Origin: Collybiopsis luxurians FD-317 M1
Taxonomy: Eukaryota; Basidiomycota; Agaricomycetes; Agaricales; Omphalotaceae
Assembly: GCA_000827265.1 (NCBI GenBank)
Contig: KN834948.1
Location: 1 to 16,272, forward strand
DNA length: 16,272 bases
Direction: 5' to 3'
Position 1 is the stretch's first letter; the number at the start of each line of letters is the position of its first letter. Below, piece after piece: positions 1 through 8,887 of the stretch. Made by a program: the position numbers and the translations under genes. The notes under the pieces were generated by a model, which worked only from the letters and a program-made list of their open reading frames with translations, was not told where the DNA came from and did no database searches.

Positions 1-818
1 ATCAAAGTTTCTTCAGCTACTTTGAACTCCTCAGGTTCAGGCTCAGCAGATGCTTGAATGACTATATCCATTGCAGTCTTTTTTGGCTGTTGTTGAGGAG
101 GTGTGTGTATTAGTTCATGCTCTGCTTTTTCCTTTGCATTAGGAATAAGCTGACCTATGAGGTTCCATAGGTTGTTGTGCTGTTGTCGAGTCTTTTCGGC
201 TTGACTTTCCATGAATTGCATCATGGAATTTTGCAGGTCTATCTGCAGCTGTGTCTGCTGCTGCTGCATGGTAGCTAGTAGAGTAGCTACAGTGTCTGGG
301 CATTTATTCACGCTGCCCAGACCATGTGGAGACACATTATAACTACTCCCGACTTCAATTTTGGGAGAGTTCTCCACCTCGTCACTCACCCCTTGCAATG
401 GGGATAGTAATATAGATCCAGACTTGTCAGTCTTGATCTGTGATTCTGAAATGCCTTTGGTTTCACATTCTTTACCTTTGTTCTTTGCTGACTTGCCCTG
501 CAGCAGAGAACTTGGGTTGGTTCCTGGGCCAACAGACATTGTTTCTCCTGATTTGGGAGAGACCTTCTCACATATTTTGCCTGGTTCAGTTGGTGATTTG
601 TGCATCTGAGGGTTTGCAGTAGGCACATTGTTCAGGTTTGTAGAGATACCTGAATGGCTTCCAAAATTCAGTTGCTTTGCTGGCGGGCTGGGGATGGGCA
701 TTTTCAATTCCTCGGAGAGCTCCTTAATGCGCTCATTGCATTGATTGAGCTGGTTCTTGAGATTCTTGTTCTCACATTGAAGTTCCTGAATGGTACTCTG
801 ATGCGTTGTGTGTTTCAT
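1..818 (-). CDS. Unidentified Gln-rich coiled-coil protein, partial (3' end off window)
   Basis: The minus strand is open from a TAA at 893-891 to the window edge, about 296 codons. The first ATG is at 818-816, leaving 272 codons in the window. Such length is very unlikely by chance in DNA this AT-rich. Residues about 8-35 (IQELQCENKNLKNQLNQ and following) look like a coiled coil. A Ser/Pro/Gly/Lys-rich, probably disordered stretch follows. At about residues 175-225 there is a Gln/Met-rich segment (TMQQQQTQLQIDLQ), then a charged Pro/Gln/Glu tail. No enzyme motif is visible. A Cys/His cluster (CGNDHLCMKH) spans the proposed start, so the true start may lie in an upstream exon. A coiled coil plus Gln-rich low complexity would suit a retroelement Gag-like or DNA-binding protein, but neither is demonstrated. 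Confidence 0.55.
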   Translation of the reverse strand, partial: MKHTTHQSTIQELQCENKNLKNQLNQCNERIKELSEELKMPIPSPPAKQLNFGSHSGISTNLNNVPTANPQMHKSPTEPGKICEKVSPKSGETMSVGPGTNPSSLLQGKSAKNKGKECETKGISESQIKTDKSGSILLSPLQGVSDEVENSPKIEVGSSYNVSPHGLGSVNKCPDTVATLLATMQQQQTQLQIDLQNSMMQFMESQAEKTRQQHNNLWNLIGQLIPNAKEKAEHELIHTPPQQQPKKTAMDIVIQASAEPEPEEFKVAEETL

Positions 819-860
819 GCACAGGTGATCATTTCCACATGTCTTTTTATAGAATGTGGG

Positions 861-898
861 AACTCTTATTAGAGTTACGAAGAATTCTAATTAGAATT
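861..898. repeat. Two adjacent palindromes upstream of the left-edge ORF
   Basis: 861-876 is a 6-bp stem with a 4-nt spacer (AACTCT/AGAGTT). 883-898 is a perfect 16-bp palindrome, AATTCTAATTAGAATT. They lie 40-80 bp upstream of the proposed start of the minus-strand ORF and could be operator-like or cruciform sites. AT-rich palindromes also occur by chance. Confidence 0.4.
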
Positions 899-1260
899 TC
901 TGCATTCTCAAACTTGACTAAGTTAGGAGAACTAGTCCAAGGGTATTCCTGATGGACAACACAGTTTGATGCTGAGGACTTGTGGGTTCTCGATGTTCAA
1001 AAAAGTGTAACCACTATAAAAGTGGTATCTTAGGCTCAGTGGTTTGAGCTTAAGTGGTTAGCTTATCACTGAGCTAACAGTTTCATGCAGGCACTGAACA
1101 CAATGAGTTCTATTAATCTCGGTATGTCCTAAGTGTGTCCATTGCATGAAAGTAAGTCTAAGAAGTGGTGAAGTGTCTGTACATAATTATATGTAGTGGG
1201 AGGGCATGGGAAAGGATACACTAAATAGGTAATAAATTCTATATACAAAGTCCGTATGTC
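899..1260. other. Non-coding stretch with nested inverted repeats
   Basis: No gene is supported here. ACCACT/AGTGGT arms at 1010-1026 flank a 5-nt centre. GCTCAGTG (1034-1041) pairs with CACTGAGC (1067-1074). GTTAGC (1057-1062) pairs with GCTAAC (1073-1078). The string TAGGCTCAGTGG resembles a tRNA D-arm/A box with one extra base, but no good B box follows, so a decayed tRNA-derived element is only a possibility. Confidence 0.35.
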
Positions 1261-1269
1261 TGAATTAAG

Positions 1270-2279
1270 GAAAGTCAAAGCAGTAGCGGCGCCGCCGCTA
1301 CAGCCAGTGACTTTGAAGATAATACATCATTTCTGCATGAGAGATTTCATATGTCTCTGGGACTTTGCATCGATGGAGGATAGATGGATGAGGGGAAACG
1401 ATCTCGACAGAAAGGCTAAGCAGCATCATCAGGAATCCCAGAACTTTGATAAGCATCATGCTCGGTCCTACACAGAGCTGGAAGTAATCACTTGGAGACA
1501 GAGGAAGGTGCATAAGCAATCTTTTCACTGGTCCACTGCCAGGCAACAGCAGTTAATGATGCATCAAGATCTGAAGATGAGCACAGGAACAAAGTCCAGA
1601 ATTTGTCCTTCCACAATGATACCATGATCGGCAATCGAGAGCTCTTTGGAAAGTACTTCAAGGACTGAAATTGACTGCTGGTGAATCCAGACAGCTTTTG
1701 CTACAACAAGTGCAGCAGATGATCCTCTGACAATAACAATGGCCATGAACAGTTGACCTTTCTTGAAAGTTGTGGCCCCTTTGAGTTCATGAGCAATATT
1801 AGATTTTTGCAAACCTTCCTTAGTGCCATGAGAGTAGACTGATCGGACATGCTCCATGTGTTCAAAACTTTTACAAAGATGATTCTCGGGGTTGAAAATG
1901 ATATTGACGGCTCAACTCTTGAGGACTAGCTCCTTGTTTCCAGTAAGTGTCATTCAGCTCAAGTGATGGGATTGAGGAACAAGGTCATCAGAAAAGGGTT
2001 CATTGACATCTTCTTGATCAGAGTGGGTGGATGAATTGGAGCTGGACTCGGGTAGCTCATTCAATTTGTGGCTGAAATAACATGTGCCGTTTTCTTCAAG
2101 AATGTCGCCATCTGCAAGAGGGTTGGAAGAAGACGAAGAGTGATTATCATCCAGAGACCAATCTTTTGCTTCGTTCAAGTTCACTCCTACATATTTCCCA
2201 AGTGGTTGTAGATGGTCAATGTTGGGCTGAGAGTAAGCAGCTGGGTAGATTACAGAGGCCAAGCTGCAAGAAGTATTCT
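1270..2279 (-). pseudogene. Frameshifted pseudogene, unidentified protein
   Basis: Protein-like reading runs along the minus strand but changes frame repeatedly. Block 1 (about 2278-1962) has an acidic Ser-rich segment with DILEENGTCYFSHKLNELPE. Block 2 (1960 to about 1890) contains ELNDTYWKQGASPQELSRQY and is one base out of frame. Block 3 (about 1896-1564) contains VRSVYSHGTKEGLQKSNI and ALVVAKAVWIHQQS, again shifted, next to a short homopolymer. Block 4 (1583 to about 1490) contains ASLTAVAWQWTSEKIAYAP, shifted once more, and ends at a TGA that may once have been Trp. Text flows sensibly across every junction, which suggests one ancestral protein with small indels rather than many introns. 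No family is recognised. Its 5' end abuts the large repeat that begins at 2325. Confidence 0.5.
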
Positions 2280-2432
2280 AAACAAGCCTGGCTAAGTTTC
2301 TGGGTATTGGAGTTGTTGTTCAAGCTTCCCTTGACCCCCCAATTTTAAACATACAGCGAACAATTGATTGTGCCTTGCATTTTGAAAGCCAAGCACAACG
2401 AAACAGTGTAGGAGAATGGTGATTGGAAGATA

Positions 2433-2930
2433 CAGTCCTTTGTGTAATTCTGCGGCCTTCCGGAATCTATACCAATTGTTTATTTGTATTTATTAATCTG
2501 CGCGCCTACAGAGCACTAGTGTACTGAGCATATCTGTATATCATATTCACAACTTTATGGACACTAGCTAATCTGGATTCTGGTTTATAATATTGGTCCA
2601 ATGTATGGGAGGCTGGAGGGACCAGTAAATATGGTAAGAGTCGAGGAACTATGGCATGGCACGGCACCTTGATGCAGTGATCGGGGTACTCGGTCATCTG
2701 TCAAACCTTGCGTATCTCACCAGTACGGGTACAAACCAGGAAAAATATGGCAAATATTGGTCTTGACTGCAGGTTTGCAAGAATATAATGGCTGGCTCCC
2801 AGAAATTATGGAAGTTACAGAGGGAAATGTTGAGGAAGAGGTGCTGCAGCTCTTGCCGGGGTATCATTACACAAATACAAATCAACAATGGCGCGGATTC
2901 CGAGGGGCCGCAGAATTACGCAAAGCACTG
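2433..2930. mobile_element. Tc1/mariner-type MITE, 498 bp, TA target duplication
   Basis: The ends form inverted repeats of about 35 bp with 5 mismatches: the left end starts CAGTCCTTTGTGTAATTCTG and the inverted right end starts CAGTGCTTTGCGTAATTCTG. TA flanks both sides (2431-2432 and 2931-2932). Copy 2 has the matching uninterrupted site, GGAAGATAAGCCGTGTG near 9912-9928, with a single TA, so copy 2 shows the state before insertion. CAGT ends with TA duplication are typical of the Tc1/mariner/pogo group. The interior is too short for a transposase, and the minus-strand frames inside (2506-2697, 2694-2888) show no DDE-type motif. Confidence 0.85.
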
Positions 2931-3390
2931 TAAGCTGTGTGAAATATTTGACCCACTTTGGTAAAGGCCGCGTCCTTGATCAATATGAACCCGGAATTGA
3001 ATTTAGTTATCTTATTTATCTGCGACGCCCTTTTGCTTATCCGTAAGGATTCAATGAAACATGATCAGCTATCTCTGCTGCATTCACGTACTCGTTTCCT
3101 TATTCCTTCCAACGATGTCCTCGTCTCTCACCCTTCACTCGACACTCCCAAAAGACCCTGGTTGAACGTTGTTCTGTGTTACATTCAGCTATTCAAAGTG
3201 CGCTGTTATAATTTTAAAAGGAGTCGTCTCATGCTTTACCTTTCCAGTCTTCACTCCACAGTCGGACATGCACCCAGCGAGCCGTTTGCCTCCGTTCCAG
3301 ATGGTCGTATGGTTCTCTCCCTCGACAGTGCGGTCACTCTGTATACGAATATGATGGTTATGAAGGATTAGAGAAGGTGAAGGTGCATAT

Positions 3391-3760
3391 ACCTCGACCC
3401 TTTTCGCCATAAAGTCACTTATATTTACCTAGCTTCTTACGCTGCATTTTTCTCTATAACCCTTATTCCCTAAAGCTCCATCAGCTGGACGATGGCTATC
3501 ATTCAAAAGCCACAAACGAAGGTTTGAAACCTCAAATCTGTTTATTCACCTACATTCCAGGAGGTAGTGCGGCCCTTTTCCTCTTCACCGACATTGTGAT
3601 CGATCCGCCTGAGAATAAAGTCATAAAATGGAGAAGTTGAGGTATGTATCCCTCGACTCTTTTGGCCGCAAAGTCGCTTATATTTGCCCAGCTTCTGGCG
3701 CCGCATTTTCTCCTTCAAGAAATCATACAACACTCATTCCCTGAAGGCCATCCATTGTAC
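3391..3760. repeat. Internal direct repeats within C1
   Basis: About 3391-3490 and 3646-3760 share a degenerate unit of about 100 bp spaced about 255 bp apart. It has the form TACCTCGACCCTTTTCGCC, then AAAGTC.CTTATATT, then AGCTTCT, ending near CATTCCCT. The same pair recurs in copy 2 at about 12213-12300 and 12472-12570, so this internal duplication is older than the split of the two large copies. Confidence 0.65.
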
Positions 3761-4913
3761 TACAACCGTCCTTCAAATTGACAGTATTCAATCGTCACAA
3801 ACACTATATTGGAACCGGTCAAATACTGTCTCTGGGTGGATTTTGCACATGTGTTCCAACTCAAAGCGCACTGCCTGCTCTCCCTCCATCTCTTGCATTA
3901 TCCCTCTGCCGGAGTAGAAACTACCGTCGACAATACGTGTTCGCTGTTCGCCCCGACCACGGCTTGGATCCTGGAGCTTGCCCAGATCACCGCATCTTAT
4001 AGTGGAGATATAGGCTACGCGGTCAAGGTTGGGATGATTTTGATATGAAGTACGCAATGGAAAGGTGGGGTAGCTTGTATTTGGTTTTCGTATACTTCTC
4101 GCCGTACTACATGGTCTGTTACAGAATTGATCTTCTATTTGGTAGAATATCTGGGTACCCGCGAGGTGACGCGACTGCTCTGCATGCGTCCTCATTCCAA
4201 ACCTGTCCGCTCTGTCGACCGCGCAAAGTTTTCTGGGTGAGTCTGTACGAGACCCAGAACGATGAACTGTCCAGCGAATCCTGCATCGTTTTTGGTACCT
4301 TGAAAGATCACCTAGAACTCGGAAGTAATGTCGAGTTGAATGTTATGAGTGCCAGTGTCAATGGCTGTGAGTAGCTGTAAGCTTCAGGGCAGCTGTCGCG
4401 ATATACTTGCTCTCATTGGTCGACTGGTTGGCTATGGGTTTGATGCAATCGTTCCCCAATCGTTTCCAACATTATCGCGTCAGGAAAGAATAATGATAGT
4501 ATCGTCTATCTCCGCTAATTGTAACTCTTTAATCTTTTTCTGTTAATGATTGTGCCGAGGAGTCCATGCACTGTGTTCGATACATGAATTCGGAATATAG
4601 AGATATTGATGTGATGTTATGGTTGGCGATGACTCCGACGTACTTCCAGAAGAGCATGAGTTACATAGCCAATAGTAGGATTCGGCCAATGTGAGTTGAA
4701 ATGCCTTCGTAGAATAATCGAATTCGGTCCAGAACTCATGCATTTTTCTGCATCTGGGTAGAGCCTAGAGAGCTTATAGGCAGTGCAATGATACATGTGG
4801 TATGGACTCTCTTGTAAATACAGAAATCGTACATGGATCGGATCTTTAACCGACAGATAAACTGCAATACAAGTGTAATGCATTTCCTGTTTTAACCCGA
4901 AGTGGTAGTTGCC

Positions 4914-5120
4914 GATAGCAATGAGGCTGCAATGCATTCGTAAAAGCTGCGACACGTTGATAGCAATGCAGGCTCATTGGCAAAGTATGTTTTTCATTTC
5001 GGCTCAGAGCTGTAGTCGGCACGACAGCGACGAGGCCATAACGTGTTTGTAAATATTATGGCATCTCACAACAAAATGTGTTTTCAATTTCAACTTCAAG
5101 CTGTAGTCGGTGTGAATAAC
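4914..5120. repeat. Degenerate tandem units at the 3' end of C1
   Basis: Two imperfect units begin GATAGCAATGAGGC (4914) and ACAGCGACGAGGCC (about 5023) and close with AGCTGTAGTCGG. Copy 2 has three unit starts, at 13832, 13954 and 14059. Unit length is about 105-122 bp. Confidence 0.6.
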
Positions 5121-5174
5121 AAAGCAGACTCTCTTAAACTCGAACCCCCATCTTTGCTGTTTTCTCAAAGTCTT

Positions 5175-5498
5175 ATGCCTTACCTCCGATGGGATACCTG
5201 CCATACCTCCCTACCAAAATCAGATTCGAGATTATCCTCATGGCTAATCAGAAAAGAACAAGAGGGGCAAGGGAAGTTTTTTTGGAAGAGCTTGAGTGGG
5301 AGAGGCAAGACAAGGTAATGGGCTGTTCATCTGAGGTCAGCCTGGACCTTTTCCTGTTAACACATGTAGCTGCCACAGGGCAGCATTGGCCCATTACCAA
5401 CAGCAGAGCCTTAAGTCATTGTTGACACTTGGGATTGCTTCCAAAGCAGGTGGCAGATACAAGTCAGCAATACAGATCATGATTGCATGGCCAGAGTA
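5175..5498 (+). CDS. Possible small two-exon gene, unidentified
   Basis: A conservative model has exon 1 at 5175-5314 and an intron at 5315-5378 (GTAATG donor, GTTAAC branch-like sequence, CCACAG acceptor). Exon 2 from 5379 reads ALAHYQQQSLKSLLTLGIAS and continues to ...IAWPEY before TGA near 5500. Exon 2 has convincing composition. Exon 1 is less certain: the frame one base over (MANQKRTRGAREVFLEELEW from 5239) looks more protein-like but does not join exon 2 in phase. A run of seven T's in exon 1 could hide a frameshift. The gene starts where the large repeat ends. No function is recognised; the gene may be broken or continue in unseen exons. Confidence 0.35.
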
Positions 5499-5500
5499 TT

Positions 5501-6190
5501 GAAGAAGTGAGATTTGGGAACTGAGTGAATGTATCAAGTGATAGAAATTATATTTCCATATCCTTGCTATTCATGAGACTGGACTGAGAGCCCGAAATTA
5601 TGTTATTGTCCTCATCAAAGAGGATATGTGGATAAGATTATATCACAAAGATAAATAATTAAGTTGGCTTGCGCAGTATCGGAGGACATCCCTTCACCTT
5701 ACCAGTGTCGGTTGCCGTTGTTTATCATGATGATCAACTGCGTATACAGCTCAATTCTTCAATTTATTCCAATTCTCAGATGTGAATGCGGCTAAACTGC
5801 ATCAAATGCGCTATTGAACCATGGACCATGTAGTTGAGGAATTGAGTCAGCCGACTCCATCGGCCCTATCACTTTCACACAATCAATCATGATCTATTAT
5901 TGTCTATGGAACAACCGCAAACTCCCAGAAATGCACATCTTTTTGCTATGGGCACAAGGCAGTAAAATGTAGTGTGCATGGTAGTGGACTTTCATGGGAT
6001 TGGATTTCACGCAACTGCCACCAGTCCTATGTTGTCTCAGTATCTCAATTTCTAGGTTGGCTTAGTTGTATTTTTTAGTATCCTTTGACCATCCTCCCAT
6101 CCACCAACAAGCTTGAATACAATAGATAGCTTTCCATTCTATTCTGAATTTCAAAGGCCGGTCTCAAATTATATGTGAGGCAGAGACTGG
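5501..6190. other. Intergenic stretch, no gene seen
   Basis: Stop codons are frequent in all frames. I see no splice-consistent exon, RNA gene or long repeat between the possible gene ending near 5500 and the promoter of the DUF6533 gene. Confidence 0.5.
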
Positions 6191-6196
6191 TACACC

Positions 6197-6203
6197 TATA
6201 TAA
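6197..6203 (+). promoter_or_regulatory. TATA box of the DUF6533 gene
   Basis: TATATAA lies about 62-68 bp upstream of the ATG at 6265, a usual distance for a fungal promoter with a short 5' UTR. Confidence 0.5.
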
Positions 6204-6264
6204 TCAAGTTCATCACTCAGAACTAAAATAAGCCTTGTGTCTGCACCTAATACCTTCAGGACTA

Positions 6265-7908
6265 ATGGATAGTGCAATTGCTCAAGAAATAGAAATATTG
6301 TATGATCAGTTTGGGCTGTTGGATGTAATTTTCTTGTTGACATTCATCAACCTTCACATTTAGCTTGGCATCGAATTTTGCAATACTTGCCTCAACAGGT
6401 GCAAATTGGATGTAATCCTATCGTTCAAGTACTTATTGCATCTTATAAAATATCTAGTTCTTTGGATAGCAGATTTCATAGAAACACTGCCAGCTGAAAT
6501 GCACACAATCTGGTTAAAGAAACAAACTGGAACATCACTTTTATTTGGTTTCAACAGATATATCTTTTTGCTCCAGCTGCTGCTTCAATTGGTGATCGAT
6601 TTGCCTGGATCAAGTACAGACAATGAGTTAGGTGCTCGATTACTTGCCTGAATGGCTTGCCTTATGCATGAAACTACAGATGTAATGTATTGCGAGTGTT
6701 ACAAGGGTCTTTACAAAGTGCAGTAGTTTTTTCAACCAATGGTAAGAACTATCATAGTACATCCTTTATTAACAATTGAAGAAGGTACTGCCCAGGGCTT
6801 TTTGCTCTGAGAGTCTATGCAATCTATGACAGGAGCAGAGCTGTCCTGACAATATCTGCTCTTTTTTTACTTTCTAGATTGTCCATGGATATCCTAGTAA
6901 GTGTAAGATACTCCCAGTTTTCCAGACAGGCATATAACTGCTTTTATATAGATTACAGTACTAACCCCGGGCCTTTCTTCAACTGGTTCACCCTTCCAGT
7001 ACTTTTCAAGATGCGCAGATACAACTTCAAATCTGAAACTGTTAGACAGGCAAGTGAAAGTGGTGCTTTGCTTACTACATTCTCTGAATCATTTGATACA
7101 TTTAGAAGTAGGCTCTGCCCTAGATTGCTGCTTATGCCTTTTTGATTTTGCAATTTTCAGCACAATTAGTCATTCCCTTCATTAGTTTGGCATTTGATCT
7201 TTTCATTTTCGGACTGACATTTAGAAAGACTTTTCATCATGCAATGGAAATGAAAAGACTTGGTCAATCTAGTATAACACAAGTGATTGTCCGTGATGGT
7301 AAGCCAGTGACATTTTACATTGCACATTTTGATTTGACAGATCAATCTAAGGTTCTCTTTACTTCCTGTGGGTTCCAGAAAAAAGTCTGTCCCACTGAAC
7401 TATTCAGATTAACTGTCACAGGATCATGCTGATTGTAGGAATATTTCAAACCATTGCTACTTTTGTCAGTCAAGATAGATAGTTTAGGTCAAGCAAATAG
7501 CTGATCTTCCTAATAGGTTGAGCTTTCTTCAGGCAGTAATGTCACTGTATGGGGATAACTACTTGGATATGAATCAACTGCTTGCTCATTGATTATACCG
7601 CATACCTACAGACATTCCTTGAATTGATAAGCCCATTCTTCAATATGTGAGTAGACCTTTTGAAAATGTCATATGGAATCATTCATCATTACTTTCAAAG
7701 CTTCCCGAACCTTTTAATCAGCAGACTTATGCTCAATTTACACACCTTTTCCAATCCTGAGGAGATGAGCAGGCTCACACAGAGCACCGAGGGACAACAA
7801 TACTCAGGATTGCAATTTGCGACCAATAGCTTTTTAGGGAGCATTGGAGCTCCATTGGGTGATGACCCTGTGGAAGAAGAGGAGGAGGAAGGTTATGGGG
7901 AAGAATAA
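6265..7908 (+). CDS. DUF6533 domain-containing multi-pass membrane protein
   Basis: Exons joining in phase: 6265-6308, 6364-6398, 6458-6626, 6680-6741, 6796-7053, 7161-7298, 7612-7646, 7701-7908. The introns read through are mostly 50-60 nt, except 107 nt before 7161. The N-terminus reads LYDHLASNFAILASTVLWIA then IETLPAEMHTIWLKKQTG and FGFNRYIFLL, the DUF6533 hallmark. Next come ALRVYAIYDRSRAVLTISAL, PGPFFNWFTLPVLF, FDLFIFGLTFRKTFHHAMEM with KRLGQSSITQVIVRDG, and a C-terminus LLISRLMLNL, FLGSIGAPLGD and an acidic tail. Several hydrophobic segments imply an integral membrane protein. The family has no established function. One exon between 7299 and 7611 is unresolved: ending exon 6 at 7306 and adding 7408-7464 (IMLIVGIFQTIATF) keeps the frame but uses weak donors. 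No disabling mutation is visible. Confidence 0.85.
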
Positions 7909-8290
7909 ACACTTGATGCAATGAACACATATGTGCTCATTTCTATTCTTGTTCTCAGAAGCATCCATCTACTGTACAATCACTAGGATAGCTTTCTTTT
8001 TTTGAATTTTTTACTTATGTATTGACAGCCTCTCCTGCTTCTTTGCAGATGTTATTTATTTCTGATCGCTCTTTCTCATTCAAATATTTTAATAATTTAT
8101 TCAAACAGATGCTAAGGTGTTGAAGTATTATCCGGTGGTCCGAGTGCACCGAAGCACATGATCAGTTGCAATTATCTCTGAAACCTTTCATCGCATTTTT
8201 CTTCTTATCGCTTACCTTCGTACCAGTACTTGTACATAAAGGCATAAGCGTGTTTTAATCCTATCCGTCCTCATCAGCCCATATTTCGGC
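7909..8290. other. Intergenic region between convergent genes
   Basis: The plus-strand DUF6533 gene ends at 7908 and the minus-strand gene ends at 8291, so this holds both 3' UTRs. It is AT-rich, with no clear exon. A GTAAAT just before the minus-strand stop could be a donor for one more exon of that gene, but no partner exon was found. Confidence 0.5.
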
Positions 8291-8887
8291 TCATTTACCC
8301 TTTACGGAAAATATCAACATAAGGGTCTGATAAAGATTATTCCAAGTTCTTGCATTGACCTTAATTGTCTCAATGGAATAAAATTTTTCCATGTGCATAT
8401 TCATGATTCTGCATAGCACTGTTTTACCTTCAAGCTTTGAATACAAGCACACTTGTGAGCAGGATTTATGAGCAGGCATCTGGAGCCTCCCTTTTGCCAT
8501 CATTCCATTGCAAAAGCATATGCTTAATAGTTGCACACCCCTGACTGCAGCTCCATCAGGGCACAGTCCAGAACCAGATAGCCAAGAAAGAAAGTGCATA
8601 TGCATTAATATGTACCCGATTCCCACCTCCCACTCTGCCTTTGTCAGAATGAAGTTCCATTCACTTTGGTTGTAGGAAAAAAACAGAATCAGCTAAATAG
8701 TAAATCAATTGTTCTTACCAACTAAATAAGTACTCGGCCACGGTAGGCGTGGCCTGTGGGCAGGGGGCGCAGGGCAGTTCTATTCCATCCTGGGAGAAGA
8801 TGAAAAACAAAGATAGAAGGTAATTAAAGCATAAGTGGAGTAATAGAAACTTACCCTAGTGCGTATGTAATTTATTTTACAGTACAT
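8291..8887 (-). CDS. Unidentified three-exon protein
   Basis: Minus-strand exons: 8887-8855 (11 codons from ATG), 8789-8719 and 8663-8291. The introns are 65 nt (GTAAGT...CCCAG) and 55 nt (GTAAGA...AAAG) and both join in phase. Exon 2 reads DGIELPCAPCPQATPTVAEY. Exon 3 has KAEWEVGIGYILMHMHFLSW, then GSGLCPDGAAVRGVQLLSIC, FCNGMMAKGRLQMPAHKSC and a C-terminus ending SVKGK. The predicted product is about 160 residues, rich in Cys, Met and His, with one hydrophobic stretch near IGYILMHMHFLSWL. Clean splice sites and open frames argue for a working gene, but I recognise no family. The first exon is very short and could be wrong. Confidence 0.6.

Larger units (their letters stand above)
2325..5172. 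repeat. Large dispersed repeat, copy 1 (C1)
   Basis: This segment matches 9809-9981 plus 11936-14101 plus 14615-14668 at roughly nine bases in ten by eye. It begins CTTCCCTTGACCCCCC, at 2325 here and 9809 in copy 2. It ends in a shared CATCTTTGCTGTTTT tail near 5172. Relative to copy 2 it carries the TIR element at 2433-2930 and about 103 extra bases at roughly 2950-3052; the latter is either an insertion here or a deletion in copy 2. No transposase, reverse transcriptase, LTR pair or terminal inverted repeat is visible. The short ORFs inside differ between the copies in frame and length, so I treat the segment as non-coding. Class is unknown. Confidence 0.8.

Noticed and set aside
1256..1627. 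123-codon plus-strand frame
   Set aside because: It lies opposite the minus-strand pseudogene blocks, which read more sensibly. It appears to be a shadow.
2506..2888. Two minus-strand frames inside the 498-bp MITE as transposase remnants
   Set aside because: No DDE-type or HTH motif is visible and the element is far too short for a Tc1/mariner transposase.
2958..3371. 137-codon plus-strand frame in copy 1
   Set aside because: It spans a boundary where copy 2 is interrupted, and the two copies shift frame relative to each other after about 60 codons.
3788..4195. Minus-strand frame shared with 12588-12980
   Set aside because: Open in both copies over the most conserved block, but low in hydrophobic core pattern and divergent at both ends. 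Conservation alone could keep it open, so I did not call a gene.
8751..8780. G-rich run as a possible quadruplex
   Set aside because: Only three G-runs of suitable length are present, and the stretch lies within exon 2 of the minus-strand gene, where it encodes a Pro/Cys-rich segment.
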